DNA of 64,000 bases from contig NZ_JAUOQH010000003.1 of assembly GCF_030547075.1 (NCBI RefSeq), forward strand, positions 248,001 through 312,000. Direction: 5' to 3'. This DNA is from Alteromonas sp. 1_MG-2023 (GTDB lineage Bacteria > Pseudomonadota > Gammaproteobacteria > Enterobacterales > Alteromonadaceae). How positions within the stretch are numbered: position 1 is the first letter of the stretch; each line of letters begins with the position of its first letter. The notes beneath the pieces were generated by a model. It was not told the origin of the DNA. It did not search any database and saw only the letters and a list, made by a program, of their open reading frames with translations. A program made the position numbers and the translations under genes. Of this stretch, positions 10,345 through 19,018 are shown one piece after another.

Positions 10345-10586
10345 TATTATTTGTACTGTTCCATGCGGTAGTTATTGCGACTTCAATAAGAAAATACGTG
10401 CTATTTCACGATAAACTTATATAAAAATCGCTAATTACCTGCGATTTACAATAAAGATAACCTTAACTATATCACCACTTAAACGATTAATTCACACCTA
10501 TTATCATATACCTAGGTTTGAGTAATTTTCGAACTGATATAAGCAAAAAGGTGAGTGGACCTAGTCTGACCATGTTGCTCGAGCTT

Positions 10587-11216
10587 TTACCGTGTCCCAA
10601 ATATTTTATCACCAGCATCACCTAAGCCCGGTAATATGTAGCCCTTCTCGTCTAGCCTTTTATCTATCGCTGCAGTGAAAATTTCTACATCTGGGTGGGC
10701 ATCAACTACGGCTTTAATACCTTCAGGTGCTGCCACCAAGAAAAGCCCCATGATTTTTTTGCAGCCCTTTTGCTTCAGTAAGTCAATTGTGGCAATTAAC
10801 GTACCGCCCGTAGCTAACATAGGGTCGACAATTAATGCCGTACGCTCATCAATATTTTTTACCACTTTATCAAAGTAAGCCACTGGCTGAAGTGTATCTT
10901 CGTCGCGATAAAGGCCAACCACACTAATTTTTGCATTAGGAATAAGTTCTAATACGCCCTCTAGCATGCCTAATCCAGCACGAAGTATGGGTACTACCGT
11001 AATTTTTTTGCCTTTGATTTGCTTAACTTCAACATCATCACCAGACCAGCTTTTTATCACCGCCCTTTCTGTGGGTAGTGTACGAGTGGCCTCGTAAGTG
11101 AGTAAGTTGCCAACTTCTGATGCCAACTCTCGAAAGTCTTTACTACTAATTTTGGCATAGCGCATTAACCCTAATTTGTGTGCAATCAAAGGGTGAGTGA
11201 TTTCATGGACGGCCAT
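10587..11216 (-). CDS. upp: uracil phosphoribosyltransferase
   Basis: A 209-residue enzyme that converts uracil and PRPP to UMP. The PRPP-binding motif region [18 protein letters not shown], the N-terminal [12 protein letters not shown] and the C-terminal [10 protein letters not shown] are diagnostic. Length and ends match the E. coli enzyme. No uraA permease gene is adjacent. It diverges from the pectinacetylesterase-like gene over about 200 bases, where ATCTG-TTA-CAGAT (11331-11343) is a small palindrome of unknown use. Confidence 0.97.
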   Translation of the reverse strand: MAVHEITHPLIAHKLGLMRYAKISSKDFRELASEVGNLLTYEATRTLPTERAVIKSWSGDDVEVKQIKGKKITVVPILRAGLGMLEGVLELIPNAKISVVGLYRDEDTLQPVAYFDKVVKNIDERTALIVDPMLATGGTLIATIDLLKQKGCKKIMGLFLVAAPEGIKAVVDAHPDVEIFTAAIDKRLDEKGYILPGLGDAGDKIFGTR

Positions 11217-11414
11217 TTTACTTCCTTAAGTATCTGTTTTATTCAGTTTAACCGCTCAATGCGTTTAGGCAAAATTAACCTCGGTTTTGAACAAAAATTA
11301 ATTAATACTCGCGACAACTTTGTATTAGACATCTGTTACAGATAGACTAAAATTTAAATGATAGTTCACTAAAGCACCACTAAGATCATGCAAATGGTCA
11401 AAAGGAGTTGTACC

Positions 11415-12692
11415 ATGCAATCAAGTTATAAATTAACTTGCGCCTTATTTGTTTTTTTATGGTTAGTCCCCAACTTAAGTCTGGCATCTAACTGGGAAAG
11501 GATTCAACCTGAAGATACCGTTACGATAACACATGAAAACGGAGAGCAAGAAACCGTCTCACCATCTTGCGCGTTGCAAACGATTGATACCCCCTATGGC
11601 ACCCTACCAAATGATTTTGCCTTTTTCTTCGAGCAAGGTGAAAGCGACAACTTGCTTATTTACTTCAACGGAGGCGGCGCTTGTTGGAATGATGCCACTT
11701 GTCTAGCATCTTTGGCACTAGCCTTTGACGATGATGCACTCTCAAATCCAACTTACAACCCTTCTATGTATGACGAGAATGATCCAGAAGTGGCAGGTGG
11801 TATTTTTAGCGATAGCGATGACAACCCTTTTAAAACCTGGTCGAAAGTTTTCATCCCTTACTGTACTGGCGATCTGCACCTCGGCTCTAAAGAAACATCC
11901 TACACCGATACAACCGGATTAGTTACTGGTTACCCTGGAGCTCCAGTTACGTTTCAACATAGAGGATACGATAATGCAATGGCTGTGAGAGAATGGCTGA
12001 AGCAGAAACTATCCAATGACCTTGACCCTAAACATATCCTAATGAGTGGAAGTAGTGCAGGAGGTTATGGGGCGACGTTTAATTTTCCTCATTTTCAAGA
12101 AATTACGAACAAAAAAATTAACCTGTTATCTGATGGGGCAATGGGTATTGTTTCGAGTGGCTTTGTCGATCAGTTGTTAGATTATAATGGCAATTGGGGA
12201 ATCGAAAACACACTGGCACGGAACTTTCGTTCCCTTATAGGCCGCTTTAGTGCTCACTCTTTGAACAAACAAGTATTCATAAGACTCGCCTATCAATATC
12301 CTTGGAACCGGTTTGCCCAATATACAACTGGTACTGACATTATCCAGATGCAATTCTTAAAGATTACTGATCAGATTGACAATGGAAACTTAAACCCTAT
12401 CACGTGGGGTTTAGGTGAGACTGATTATAATTATATCATTCCTTGGCAAATCATTATGAACTCGTCTGTTCATCTGTTATCTGCGTTTACATGGAATTAT
12501 CAATTCTATGTTGGCGAAGGCACGTGCCATACAATTATGACAGACTTTTGCGAACAGAATGCGTTCCCAGTATCCAGCCCTAGCCCTTTCTACAACGAAG
12601 AAAGTGCTAGAGGCGTTGAGTTCAAAGGTTGGCTATACGATTTCGCCACTCAAAGACGTTTTCGTGAAAATAGCGTAGCTTATTATCACTAG
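11415..12692 (+). CDS. secreted pectinacetylesterase-family hydrolase
   Basis: A 425-residue exported alpha/beta hydrolase of the pectinacetylesterase/Notum family. The ATG at 11415 is preferred over one at 11388 because AAAGGAG lies seven bases before it and the protein then begins with a clean signal peptide ending near LSLAS. Family motifs are YFNGGGACWN (oxyanion-hole region), YCTGDLHLG and MSGSSAGGYGA with the nucleophile Ser; the acid and His would lie C-terminally, for example GEGTCHTI. Known members deacetylate polysaccharides or, in Notum, remove fatty acyl groups from protein. The substrate here is unknown. It is a single gene converging on a small regulator. Confidence 0.82.
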   Translation: MQSSYKLTCALFVFLWLVPNLSLASNWERIQPEDTVTITHENGEQETVSPSCALQTIDTPYGTLPNDFAFFFEQGESDNLLIYFNGGGACWNDATCLASLALAFDDDALSNPTYNPSMYDENDPEVAGGIFSDSDDNPFKTWSKVFIPYCTGDLHLGSKETSYTDTTGLVTGYPGAPVTFQHRGYDNAMAVREWLKQKLSNDLDPKHILMSGSSAGGYGATFNFPHFQEITNKKINLLSDGAMGIVSSGFVDQLLDYNGNWGIENTLARNFRSLIGRFSAHSLNKQVFIRLAYQYPWNRFAQYTTGTDIIQMQFLKITDQIDNGNLNPITWGLGETDYNYIIPWQIIMNSSVHLLSAFTWNYQFYVGEGTCHTIMTDFCEQNAFPVSSPSPFYNEESARGVEFKGWLYDFATQRRFRENSVAYYH

Positions 12693-12696
12693 TCTC

Positions 12697-12918
12697 TTAC
12701 CTGACGGAGATAGTTTCTCCGTCAGGTAACGTCATTTCAATTTTAATACTACCCCCAACTGCTGCTAGGTAAGCGGATGCTCTATGCAGAGGTACATCTT
12801 GAATGCGTTTCGACTCAAGTTTACTTACGCCAGAAGCGGTAACGCAAAGCGCCATGGCCACGACTTCTTGTTTTACTCTGTGCTGCTTTCTAATTTCACC
12901 TAACGTTAATTCTCTCAT
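12697..12918 (-). CDS. small XRE-family helix-turn-helix protein
   Basis: A 73-residue protein that is mostly a Cro/CI-type helix-turn-helix (LTLGEIRKQHRVKQEVVAMAL, then VSKLESKRIQDVPLHRASAYL) with a short C-terminal beta hairpin ending LPDGETISVR. Architecture and size resemble HipB-like or MqsA-like antitoxins, but no toxin partner is beside it: the next gene downstream is the convergent esterase. A nested hairpin lies in its leader. Ribosome site is weak. Target unknown. Confidence 0.7.
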   Translation of the reverse strand: MRELTLGEIRKQHRVKQEVVAMALCVTASGVSKLESKRIQDVPLHRASAYLAAVGGSIKIEMTLPDGETISVR

Positions 12919-12939
12919 TGTTTTGCCGCCGATATATTT

Positions 12940-13013
12940 TGGGCATAAAAAAACCCAGATAGTTTAACCTTTCTGGGCTTTTGCAAAACGTTCTTACTTT
13001 TATGCTATGCCCA
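12940..13013 (-). promoter_or_regulatory. nested hairpin in the leader of the XRE gene
   Basis: An inner stem CCCAGA / TCTGGG (12954-12959 with 12972-12977) is followed on the minus strand by seven T, a terminator shape. Outer arms TGGGCATAAAA (12940-12950) and TTTTATGC..TGCCCA (12998-13013) enclose it imperfectly. It lies 22 bases before the XRE start codon. It could be an attenuator, or end a short minus-strand transcript from 13020-13400. The rest of 12919-13421 holds no supported gene; the 74-codon plus frame at 13007 begins inside the hairpin and looks like chance. Confidence 0.5.
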
Positions 13014-13421
13014 GAAGCGAATACTTGCCCCTGAACACTCAGCGTCAGGCGCTATTATTGGGTATAATTGTAAAAGTAATTAAAAGTAACGTTTTGCATG
13101 ATGAATTCTCTTTCGTGGTTGAAATGCGCACTTGCGCTGCTCACTTATCCTTTACCATACCATTATTAAGCGCAATCACAACAACTTTCCATTTTGGAAT
13201 CTTTCTATTAAAACAGTCTGTATATAGGTGAATTAACCGTAATCATAGTAGACTATCATTCCCCTCCCGCACTCTTCCCGCCCCTTTCACATGAGGCATT
13301 TTTGAATATCGAAGGGATGACACCTCCATTTTCCTTTACTAGAAACTTACATTTTACTTGGCAACTTTAGGGTCTAAAATCACTCTTAAGGTTAACTTTA
13401 GCTACCTCAAAAATTATAATT

Positions 13422-13877
13422 ATGAAATTACTAGTTCCCTTTTTAGTTGCTACTTCCGTTTTAGCAGGCTGCGCCGGAAAACCAGACCATCGAGACCAAG
13501 GCGAAGTATTCTTTGAAACCAAAATTAATCCCGATGGTACTAAATTATTTGCCTTTAGCATTGGTATGCCGAGCAAAAGCGATCGTGAAGATGGCAGAGG
13601 TCAACGCCCTTCTCGAGGTGGTGAAGGTGGTGGCCGCGGCGGTCGAAATGGCGGCCAAAACGCTGGAGGTGAAGCGAAAGGCGGTAACGATCGTGATGCT
13701 GAACGAATGGAAGCCTTTTACGACACGTTAAGTGAAAAGTTATTCGAAACGCAATATTGCCGTAACGGCTATATCGAAATTGATACTCATGAAACTGAAG
13801 GCCGCTATCATCTACTCGGCGAATGCCAAGAGTCAGCGTCAGACGAAGATAAAATCAAATTCGCTAACCCTTATTAA
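13422..13877 (+). CDS. Gly/Arg-rich lipoprotein of unknown function
   Basis: A 151-residue protein with a lipoprotein signal peptide (lipobox LAGC, Cys16 after MKLLVPFLVATSVLAG). A short conserved-looking segment (about residues 20-50) leads into a low-complexity stretch rich in Gly, Arg, Asn and Asp (about residues 52-90). A folded-looking C-terminal part ends the protein (YCRNGYIEIDTHETEGRYH). The Gly/Arg tract may be a flexible linker between the lipid anchor and the C-terminal part. I do not recognise the family. It stands alone between convergent and divergent neighbours. Confidence 0.7.
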   Translation: MKLLVPFLVATSVLAGCAGKPDHRDQGEVFFETKINPDGTKLFAFSIGMPSKSDREDGRGQRPSRGGEGGGRGGRNGGQNAGGEAKGGNDRDAERMEAFYDTLSEKLFETQYCRNGYIEIDTHETEGRYHLLGECQESASDEDKIKFANPY

Positions 13878-13978
13878 TTGATATTCCATCAAATTCATTG
13901 CTGAGCACCTTATAGATATCTTGCTGTAAGAGTAACGCTTTCACTTTTCATGAAGTGACAAAGTATCTGGATTAGAGT

Positions 13979-14029
13979 GTGTTTAGACAAAGGATATGTT
14001 TAGACAAAGGATGTGTTTAGACAAAGAGT
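13979..14029. repeat. three tandem 17-bp repeats
   Basis: The core GTTTAGACAAAG begins at 13981, 13998 and 14015, giving a 17-base period with few changes (third copy ends in AGTG). It lies in the 13878-14113 intergenic region after the lipoprotein gene. No function is evident. Confidence 0.85.
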
Positions 14030-14052
14030 GTGTGGTTCGCGAGAACTTGAAA

Positions 14053-14075
14053 GAGGCGTTTAATACAAACGCCTC
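14053..14075. other. perfect 9-bp inverted repeat
   Basis: GAGGCGTTT and AAACGCCTC flank a five-base spacer, downstream of the WbuC-type gene. No T run follows on either strand, so it is not a standard terminator. It may still end transcription from both convergent genes. Confidence 0.5.
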
Positions 14076-14113
14076 TGCCAAGCTACAAATGCCTCTGCTA
14101 ATCACAATAAAAG

Positions 14114-14602
14114 CTAAAACTGCGCACCTACTTCAGCACCCTTTAGTTTATCTAAAAAGGGCGTAACCGCTACATCGCCCTCTTCAGGCGCCCAACTTGC
14201 AAACCCCTTGTCGTCCATCACTTCGTAGGGCCCTTGTTTAACTTCCATAAATACCACTGGTTCAAAGCAAACCGTGGCATGCCATACGTTAGGCGGGACC
14301 TCTACCCCTACACAATCACCACCCGCACTTAAGGTTACACGCTTAATTAACACGGCATTGTCGTCAAAAAATAGTAAATCGATACTCCCTTCCACAGCCA
14401 TAAAAAACTCCCATTTATGCTGTTGGGTATGCCGATGCGGACGAACATAAGAGTCTGGCTCCATGGCAATGAAAAGCCGTTGAACTAAATCTTCATAACT
14501 TTTATGAACGTTATGGTTCGCTCTTCGTCTTGGGCTTGCTTTCGCACTTTCTTTCAGTGCTTCGCGCTGCTCGTGATTGAAAAGCTGGATATCGTTAAGC
14601 AT
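14114..14602 (-). CDS. WbuC-family cupin metalloprotein
   Basis: A 162-residue cupin. The metal-binding motif is visible as RPHRHTQQHKWEFFMAVEG (cupin motif 1) and VPPNVWHATVCFEP (motif 2), which matches the WbuC family found in O-antigen gene clusters. GGAGAG stands six bases before the ATG. No polysaccharide genes are adjacent, so the usual context is missing. The reaction is not established for the family; metal-dependent sugar or small-molecule chemistry in the cytoplasm is likely. Confidence 0.75.
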   Translation of the reverse strand: MLNDIQLFNHEQREALKESAKASPRRRANHNVHKSYEDLVQRLFIAMEPDSYVRPHRHTQQHKWEFFMAVEGSIDLLFFDDNAVLIKRVTLSAGGDCVGVEVPPNVWHATVCFEPVVFMEVKQGPYEVMDDKGFASWAPEEGDVAVTPFLDKLKGAEVGAQF

Positions 14603-14777
14603 GACACTCTCCTTGTTTTCTCCTCAGTGAGCTTTTTTAATTGCTTAGGCCTGCGCTGGTAGATAAATGCGAAAACCTTATCGAGGAGTTATTTCCAAAA
14701 GCTAGTGGCGTTTTAGTAATCTGGCGTGTTTATATCTTGCCGTAGATTGTACGTTAGCATTTCAGGTGTTTAAAAAG

Positions 14778-14800
14778 CAAAAAGACGAGCATATAGCTCG
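14778..14800 (-). terminator. minus-strand terminator after the DUF2780 gene
   Basis: CGAGC-ATATA-GCTCG is followed on the minus strand by TCTTTTTG. It lies about 110 bases past the DUF2780 stop. The rest of the 14603-14910 gap shows no gene or recognisable operator apart from the WbuC promoter side. Confidence 0.6.
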
Positions 14801-14910
14801 CCTTTCATTTACGTACAACACTGATTCATTAAGGTTTAGCTTAATACTCAGTGCCACTTCAAGGCTACATAAAACAGACTACATAAAACTAAAGTAGTTA
14901 TGTAGACGAA

Positions 14911-15447
14911 TTAGCCACCAAACTTGCCTAAACCCTCTACCAATAATGCTTTAATTTCTTCACCTTCCTCGGTATCGAGGTAAGCTTTTGCACTATTCAC
15001 AATTTGCATGATTTGTTCTGGCTCTAAGCCTAGCGCCTCAAATTGCTTGTTCAATTCACTGACTGATTTAAAGCTATCGCTATAACTTGCGGCTTTATCA
15101 AGAATGCTGCTTAAACCACCTTCAGAAGTTACATTGCTGATATCTGGAACTGAACCTAAAAGAGACTCAAGCCCTGGCAACGAACTGCTTAGCTCATCGT
15201 ACTGGCTAGCTGAAATGTTATCTTTTGCATAGTTGAAGATAGACGCTAAGCTACCTGTAGCTTGAGATTCAGTAATGCCTACCGCGTCGCTGACTGAACG
15301 GGTCATATCAGAAATATTGGGGACAGCTTCAACTTCTTCGGTCATACCGAATAAGCCTTTTAAAGAATCTAACCATCCTTCAGCATGGCTTTGTGGAGCA
15401 ACAACAAGTCCTGATACTAAAACAAGCGCGTAAATTTTTTTCATCAT
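14911..15447 (-). CDS. exported DUF2780 (VcgC/VcgE-like) protein
   Basis: A 178-residue protein with a signal peptide ending near SHAEG. The body is helical and Ser/Leu/Gly-rich, with recurring segments such as SLKGLFGM, LPGLESLLG and LGLEPEQIMQIV followed by LVEGLGKFGG at the C-terminus. This is the pattern of DUF2780, first noted as VcgC/VcgE in Vibrio. Function is unknown; periplasmic location is inferred. It starts with two ATG codons (15447, 15444) and has a weak ribosome site. Confidence 0.7.
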   Translation of the reverse strand: MMKKIYALVLVSGLVVAPQSHAEGWLDSLKGLFGMTEEVEAVPNISDMTRSVSDAVGITESQATGSLASIFNYAKDNISASQYDELSSSLPGLESLLGSVPDISNVTSEGGLSSILDKAASYSDSFKSVSELNKQFEALGLEPEQIMQIVNSAKAYLDTEEGEEIKALLVEGLGKFGG

Positions 15448-15621
15448 TATTTTTAGTGAGAGTCTCGTGCAATTAGCACTGCCGACTATCCATCCTTAGT
15501 AATTTCAAGAGCCACAATTTTATGGGTATTTGTAATTTTCACAATTAGGCAAAAGGATAAAGCCACGCCCTAGTACTTACTGGTACAGGGCCGACTCATT
15601 ATCAGAAGATAGCTAGCTAGT

Positions 15622-16425
15622 TTACGGCATACTACGAAGTGAATGAAGTTGCTCGGGCATGAATACTAAAGCGTTAATTAGCCCCATCCCGTAGCCTGGA
15701 CCTTCATTGTCTAGTTCTGAACCGGGTAGGTAAAAATGCTGTGTAGCTTCTAAGCGGTAAAGGGCTGAATCGACAATGTGCCATTGGTCATTATGCCAAA
15801 TTTCAGTCCAAGCATGCCCGAACGCATTTACATTGTCGTCTTGCTCAACAATCACAGTACCAATTATCACTTTAGCTGACATACCCAAAGATCGGGCTAG
15901 AGCAGCAGTAAGAACCGCATATTCGGTACAATCGCCACTACGCTGACTGGCAACAACCGAAGCAATATTAAAGCCGTGAATGTAGCTTGGGTAGGTAATG
16001 TACCCGTCAACAAAAGCCTTTAGGTTTTCTAACGCAAAGGGGGCTTGCGCGTACTCCTGCTGATAGCTAGCAACAAACGCTTTCGTACTAGCTTCACTTA
16101 AATCTATTACAAAACTATCTGCACTATGCCTCTCAATTACCGGCTTAGTAAATCGAGGCATTGGAGATAGGGTAATTGACAAGCGATTATCACCGACCTG
16201 CTCTGCAGTGACACCTTGCCAATTTGCTAAATTGGCAGCAAGCTTGATTGCGTTTGACGACACCAACTCAAAATTGATTTGCTTTGAAAGTGGCAAAGCC
16301 TGCCCTTTAGCAAGCTCGATACCAATTTCAGCCATTGATGGCACAGACTGCGCATTTACTGTTAAAGTAAACGCACTAGCAATAGTAAGGCTTAAGCCAA
16401 CAAAAAAACGGGATAAAAACCGCAT
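15622..16425 (-). CDS. exported transglutaminase-like superfamily protein
   Basis: A 267-residue protein with a signal peptide ending near VNAQS. A transglutaminase-like papain fold occupies the second half. The triad is readable: Cys in RSGDCTEYAVLTAALARSLG, His in AFGHAWTEIW and Asp in HIVDSAL. Such bacterial proteins are usually proteases or amidases rather than cross-linking enzymes. Its ATG shares one base with the stop of the upstream gene (TAATG), so translation is coupled and the two proteins probably act together in the periplasm. Substrate unknown. Confidence 0.8.
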   Translation of the reverse strand: MRFLSRFFVGLSLTIASAFTLTVNAQSVPSMAEIGIELAKGQALPLSKQINFELVSSNAIKLAANLANWQGVTAEQVGDNRLSITLSPMPRFTKPVIERHSADSFVIDLSEASTKAFVASYQQEYAQAPFALENLKAFVDGYITYPSYIHGFNIASVVASQRSGDCTEYAVLTAALARSLGMSAKVIIGTVIVEQDDNVNAFGHAWTEIWHNDQWHIVDSALYRLEATQHFYLPGSELDNEGPGYGMGLINALVFMPEQLHSLRSMP

Positions 16426-17657
16426 TATAATGTCGGATTTCCGTTAGAGTGCATCAACTCAATATCCATTTTAAGTCCACCTTGTTGCATAATACCTTTG
16501 CTAATGATGCCCTTTTTATCAGACAACACCGTCATTACCAATGGGCCCATGTCTATTTTAAGGTTGCCATTGGGGTTATCGGCAACCTCACTAATGACAA
16601 TCTCAATGGCAGCGGTAGGATCGGCATCTGCTGTCCACATGTAAAACGCGCCGGAATCACTTTCCGAGTTAAGTAAATTAACCGATTCTAAATAGCTGCC
16701 GTAACTGGATATTAACCAGTCTTTGTGGGCCAGTTCCACTTCCACAGGTTTCCCCTGAAGTTCACCTTTGACCTGCCACGCATCTTCGACGTAACTAATA
16801 TCGAAGCTAGATGCCATAGTGCTATTTTCAATAGTGTATTCACTTCCATTGATTAAAGAGCCATCTGGGCTGCTCCAAGAAATAGAGACCGAATCTGAAC
16901 GCGCAATTGATGTTTCATCTACGGGGATCATAAAAGCGGTCCCAACTTCAATTTGAACATCACCTTCACTATCTTTTATGTATTTTTCACGGGTGAAACC
17001 CATAGGAATATCGTTAATTAATACTTGATAGGTAGAACGGTAAAATTCAGGAGTCGGTTGCGCCGCAGTGAATGCACGTACGAACGACTTAAATACAGCA
17101 ACAAAAGCGCCTTGATAACCCATTTCGTTATGAATACATACTTGCAGACTATTATCAGTTTCAGCAGACAGGCCTTTTAAAAGACCTGATACTTTTTCAT
17201 CGTTCTCACCTACCGTGTAAAGGGTATCGAGTGAAAGATAAGGCGTCGCGTCTACCACCCCCACATCCATGGCATAATTGAATTGCCCAGAAAGCGTTTT
17301 TTCATTTAATGCTTCCACACCCGTTAAGCTGTATTCTGCAATGGAATATAAGGAATTGGCAGGGCCGTCAAATTCACTAAATGCGTAGCACTCTACTGGC
17401 GCATCTGTACCAATATCGATGGTGTAATACCAGGTACCTTCACCAGCTTCTTGTAAAGTAGCCTGCCCTAATACCGAGCTATTTACCTGAAATTCTTCTA
17501 TTTCAATAGGCGAAGAGTTAGTTACCTTGGAATCTCGAGCCATTGCCTCTTTGAACCAGTCTGGAAAGTCGTTAAGATTGACTAATTCAACGGCACTTGC
17601 GTTAAACGCCAACAAACTTGAGAGTGATAAAGAGGTAACAATACTGCCTAACTTCAT
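16425..17657 (-). CDS. exported protein of unknown function, coupled to transglutaminase-like protein
   Basis: A 410-residue protein with a signal peptide ending near FNASAVE and an AAGGAAAG ribosome site. The remainder is acidic and predicted mainly beta (alternating strands such as GTWYYTIDIGTDAPVECYAF, GDVQIEVGTAFMIPVDE, KIDMGPLVMTVLSDKKG). I do not recognise the family. It is first in a two-gene leftward operon and overlaps the transglutaminase-like gene by one base. It may be a partner or substrate of that enzyme; that is inference from coupling only. Confidence 0.65.
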   Translation of the reverse strand: MKLGSIVTSLSLSSLLAFNASAVELVNLNDFPDWFKEAMARDSKVTNSSPIEIEEFQVNSSVLGQATLQEAGEGTWYYTIDIGTDAPVECYAFSEFDGPANSLYSIAEYSLTGVEALNEKTLSGQFNYAMDVGVVDATPYLSLDTLYTVGENDEKVSGLLKGLSAETDNSLQVCIHNEMGYQGAFVAVFKSFVRAFTAAQPTPEFYRSTYQVLINDIPMGFTREKYIKDSEGDVQIEVGTAFMIPVDETSIARSDSVSISWSSPDGSLINGSEYTIENSTMASSFDISYVEDAWQVKGELQGKPVEVELAHKDWLISSYGSYLESVNLLNSESDSGAFYMWTADADPTAAIEIVISEVADNPNGNLKIDMGPLVMTVLSDKKGIISKGIMQQGGLKMDIELMHSNGNPTL

Positions 17658-17811
17658 GAATAGTCTTTCCTTGATTACTTTTAATACCTAATATTTAATT
17701 TGATGATTAACTGCTGCTAAATAACAAATCTTTTTATAACGAAAATCATTACACAATTAATTAACAATACGTGGTTTATGCGCGTTTTTCTATACTCTTT
17801 TTCTCAAAACG

Positions 17812-18816
17812 CTACTTCGTATTTTTTTTCATTCTTTTACTTTGTGCTTCACGTTTCTCGTTTCGCTTTTCTTTTCTAGCTTGTTTATCTGGCGTGAGTG
17901 AACCGTCTTTAAAGCGTTGTTTGCGTTTGGCAGTATCTGCCGCTTTCTTAGCGGCGGCTTCTGCTATTTCACGCTTTTCTACTTCAATCATCTCTGGGGT
18001 TTCTAAAGTTATTCTGCCTAACTTACCCGACTGCAACTCGTTCAATAACACTTCACAAATTTTATGCAGATTGACCCGGCCGCCAGTCATGATGGCACCA
18101 CGTTTTTTCGCTGCAGCTTCTAAAAATTCAATTTCAGTGTCGGGAATGTCTTCTAATTTGTAATTCGTTTTTAGCACTTCAGGATACGCTTTAATTAAAT
18201 AATCGGCAGCGTAAAACCCTACATCGTCATATTCCATTGCGGTGTTCTTCACCGCCCCTGAAGACGCTAAACGATATATAGAATTGGGATTTTCCAGCTT
18301 TGGCCATAACACCCCTGGGGTATCGAAAAGCACAATGCCATCACCTAAATTAATACGTTGCTGGCTTTTAGTAACCGCTGGTTCATTACCGGTTTTAGCG
18401 ATAATACGGTCGGCCAGAATGTTTATTAGGGTAGACTTCCCTACGTTCGGAATTCCCGTGATCATGGCTTTAATCGCTTTATGCTGCACATCTTTGTGTG
18501 CACAAATAGTTTTAATCAGCCCCATGACTTGTTTGCTGCTAGCGGGGTTGTCGCTAGAGGTAGTCAGGGTTTTCACCCCACGCTCAGATTCCAAGTATGC
18601 TTGCCACTGCGCCGTTATCTCGGGGTCGGCCAAGTCGTATTTATTGAGAATTTTTATGCACGGCTTATCGCCTCGTAATTTTGCAATCTCTGGGTTTTCG
18701 CTTGAAAACGGGATGCGGGCATCAAGTACTTCAATCAGTACATCTACCTGACTAAGCGATTCCTTAATCTCTTTAAGGGCTTTGTGCATGTGCCCAGGAA
18801 ACCATTGTAAGGCCAC
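17812..18816 (-). CDS. ylqF: YlqF/RbgA-type ribosome biogenesis GTPase
   Basis: A 334-residue circularly permuted GTPase. The order G4-G1-G3 identifies the group: NKYD (58-61), then GIPNVGKST (121-129), then DTPG (165-168). The N-terminal QWFPGHMHKAL is typical of YlqF/RbgA, which matures the large ribosomal subunit in Bacillus. The last 50 residues form a highly basic tail (repeated KKAA, KRKQR, RKEKRNEKR) longer than in B. subtilis RbgA and probably binding rRNA. Single gene; the leader carries an 11-bp repeat array. Confidence 0.9.
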   Translation of the reverse strand: MALQWFPGHMHKALKEIKESLSQVDVLIEVLDARIPFSSENPEIAKLRGDKPCIKILNKYDLADPEITAQWQAYLESERGVKTLTTSSDNPASSKQVMGLIKTICAHKDVQHKAIKAMITGIPNVGKSTLINILADRIIAKTGNEPAVTKSQQRINLGDGIVLFDTPGVLWPKLENPNSIYRLASSGAVKNTAMEYDDVGFYAADYLIKAYPEVLKTNYKLEDIPDTEIEFLEAAAKKRGAIMTGGRVNLHKICEVLLNELQSGKLGRITLETPEMIEVEKREIAEAAAKKAADTAKRKQRFKDGSLTPDKQARKEKRNEKREAQSKRMKKNTK

Positions 18817-18840
18817 TGTTATTATCCTTTTTGGGTGTGA

Positions 18841-18895
18841 TGCAACCGTAATACCACGTAAATACCGCGTAAATACTACGCTAGTACCGCGCTTA
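18841..18895. repeat. degenerate 11-bp repeat array upstream of ylqF
   Basis: Four units TACCACGTAAA, TACCGCGTAAA, TACTACGCTAG and TACCGCGCTTA run head to tail from 18852, with a weaker unit before them. The period is close to one DNA turn. The array starts 25 bases upstream of the ylqF start codon, so it lies in its leader or promoter. Confidence 0.7.
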
Positions 18896-19018
18896 TATCG
18901 CTATGTCGCATTATCATTTTAATTTTTCGTATGCAGCAATTACACGTGCTTGCTGCATGCATTAAATTCCTGAACTGGCTACGGATGAAAAGCCGCGGTA
19001 GAAGACAATAGCATCTGG

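Noticed and set aside
11331..11343. ATCTG-TTA-CAGAT palindrome considered as a LexA-like box
   Set aside because: The LexA consensus needs CTG and CAG eight to ten bases apart; here only three bases separate them.
13007..13231. 74-codon plus-strand frame between the XRE and lipoprotein genes
   Set aside because: It starts inside a hairpin, has no ribosome site, and its composition (mixed hydrophobic and Thr runs) gives no family resemblance.
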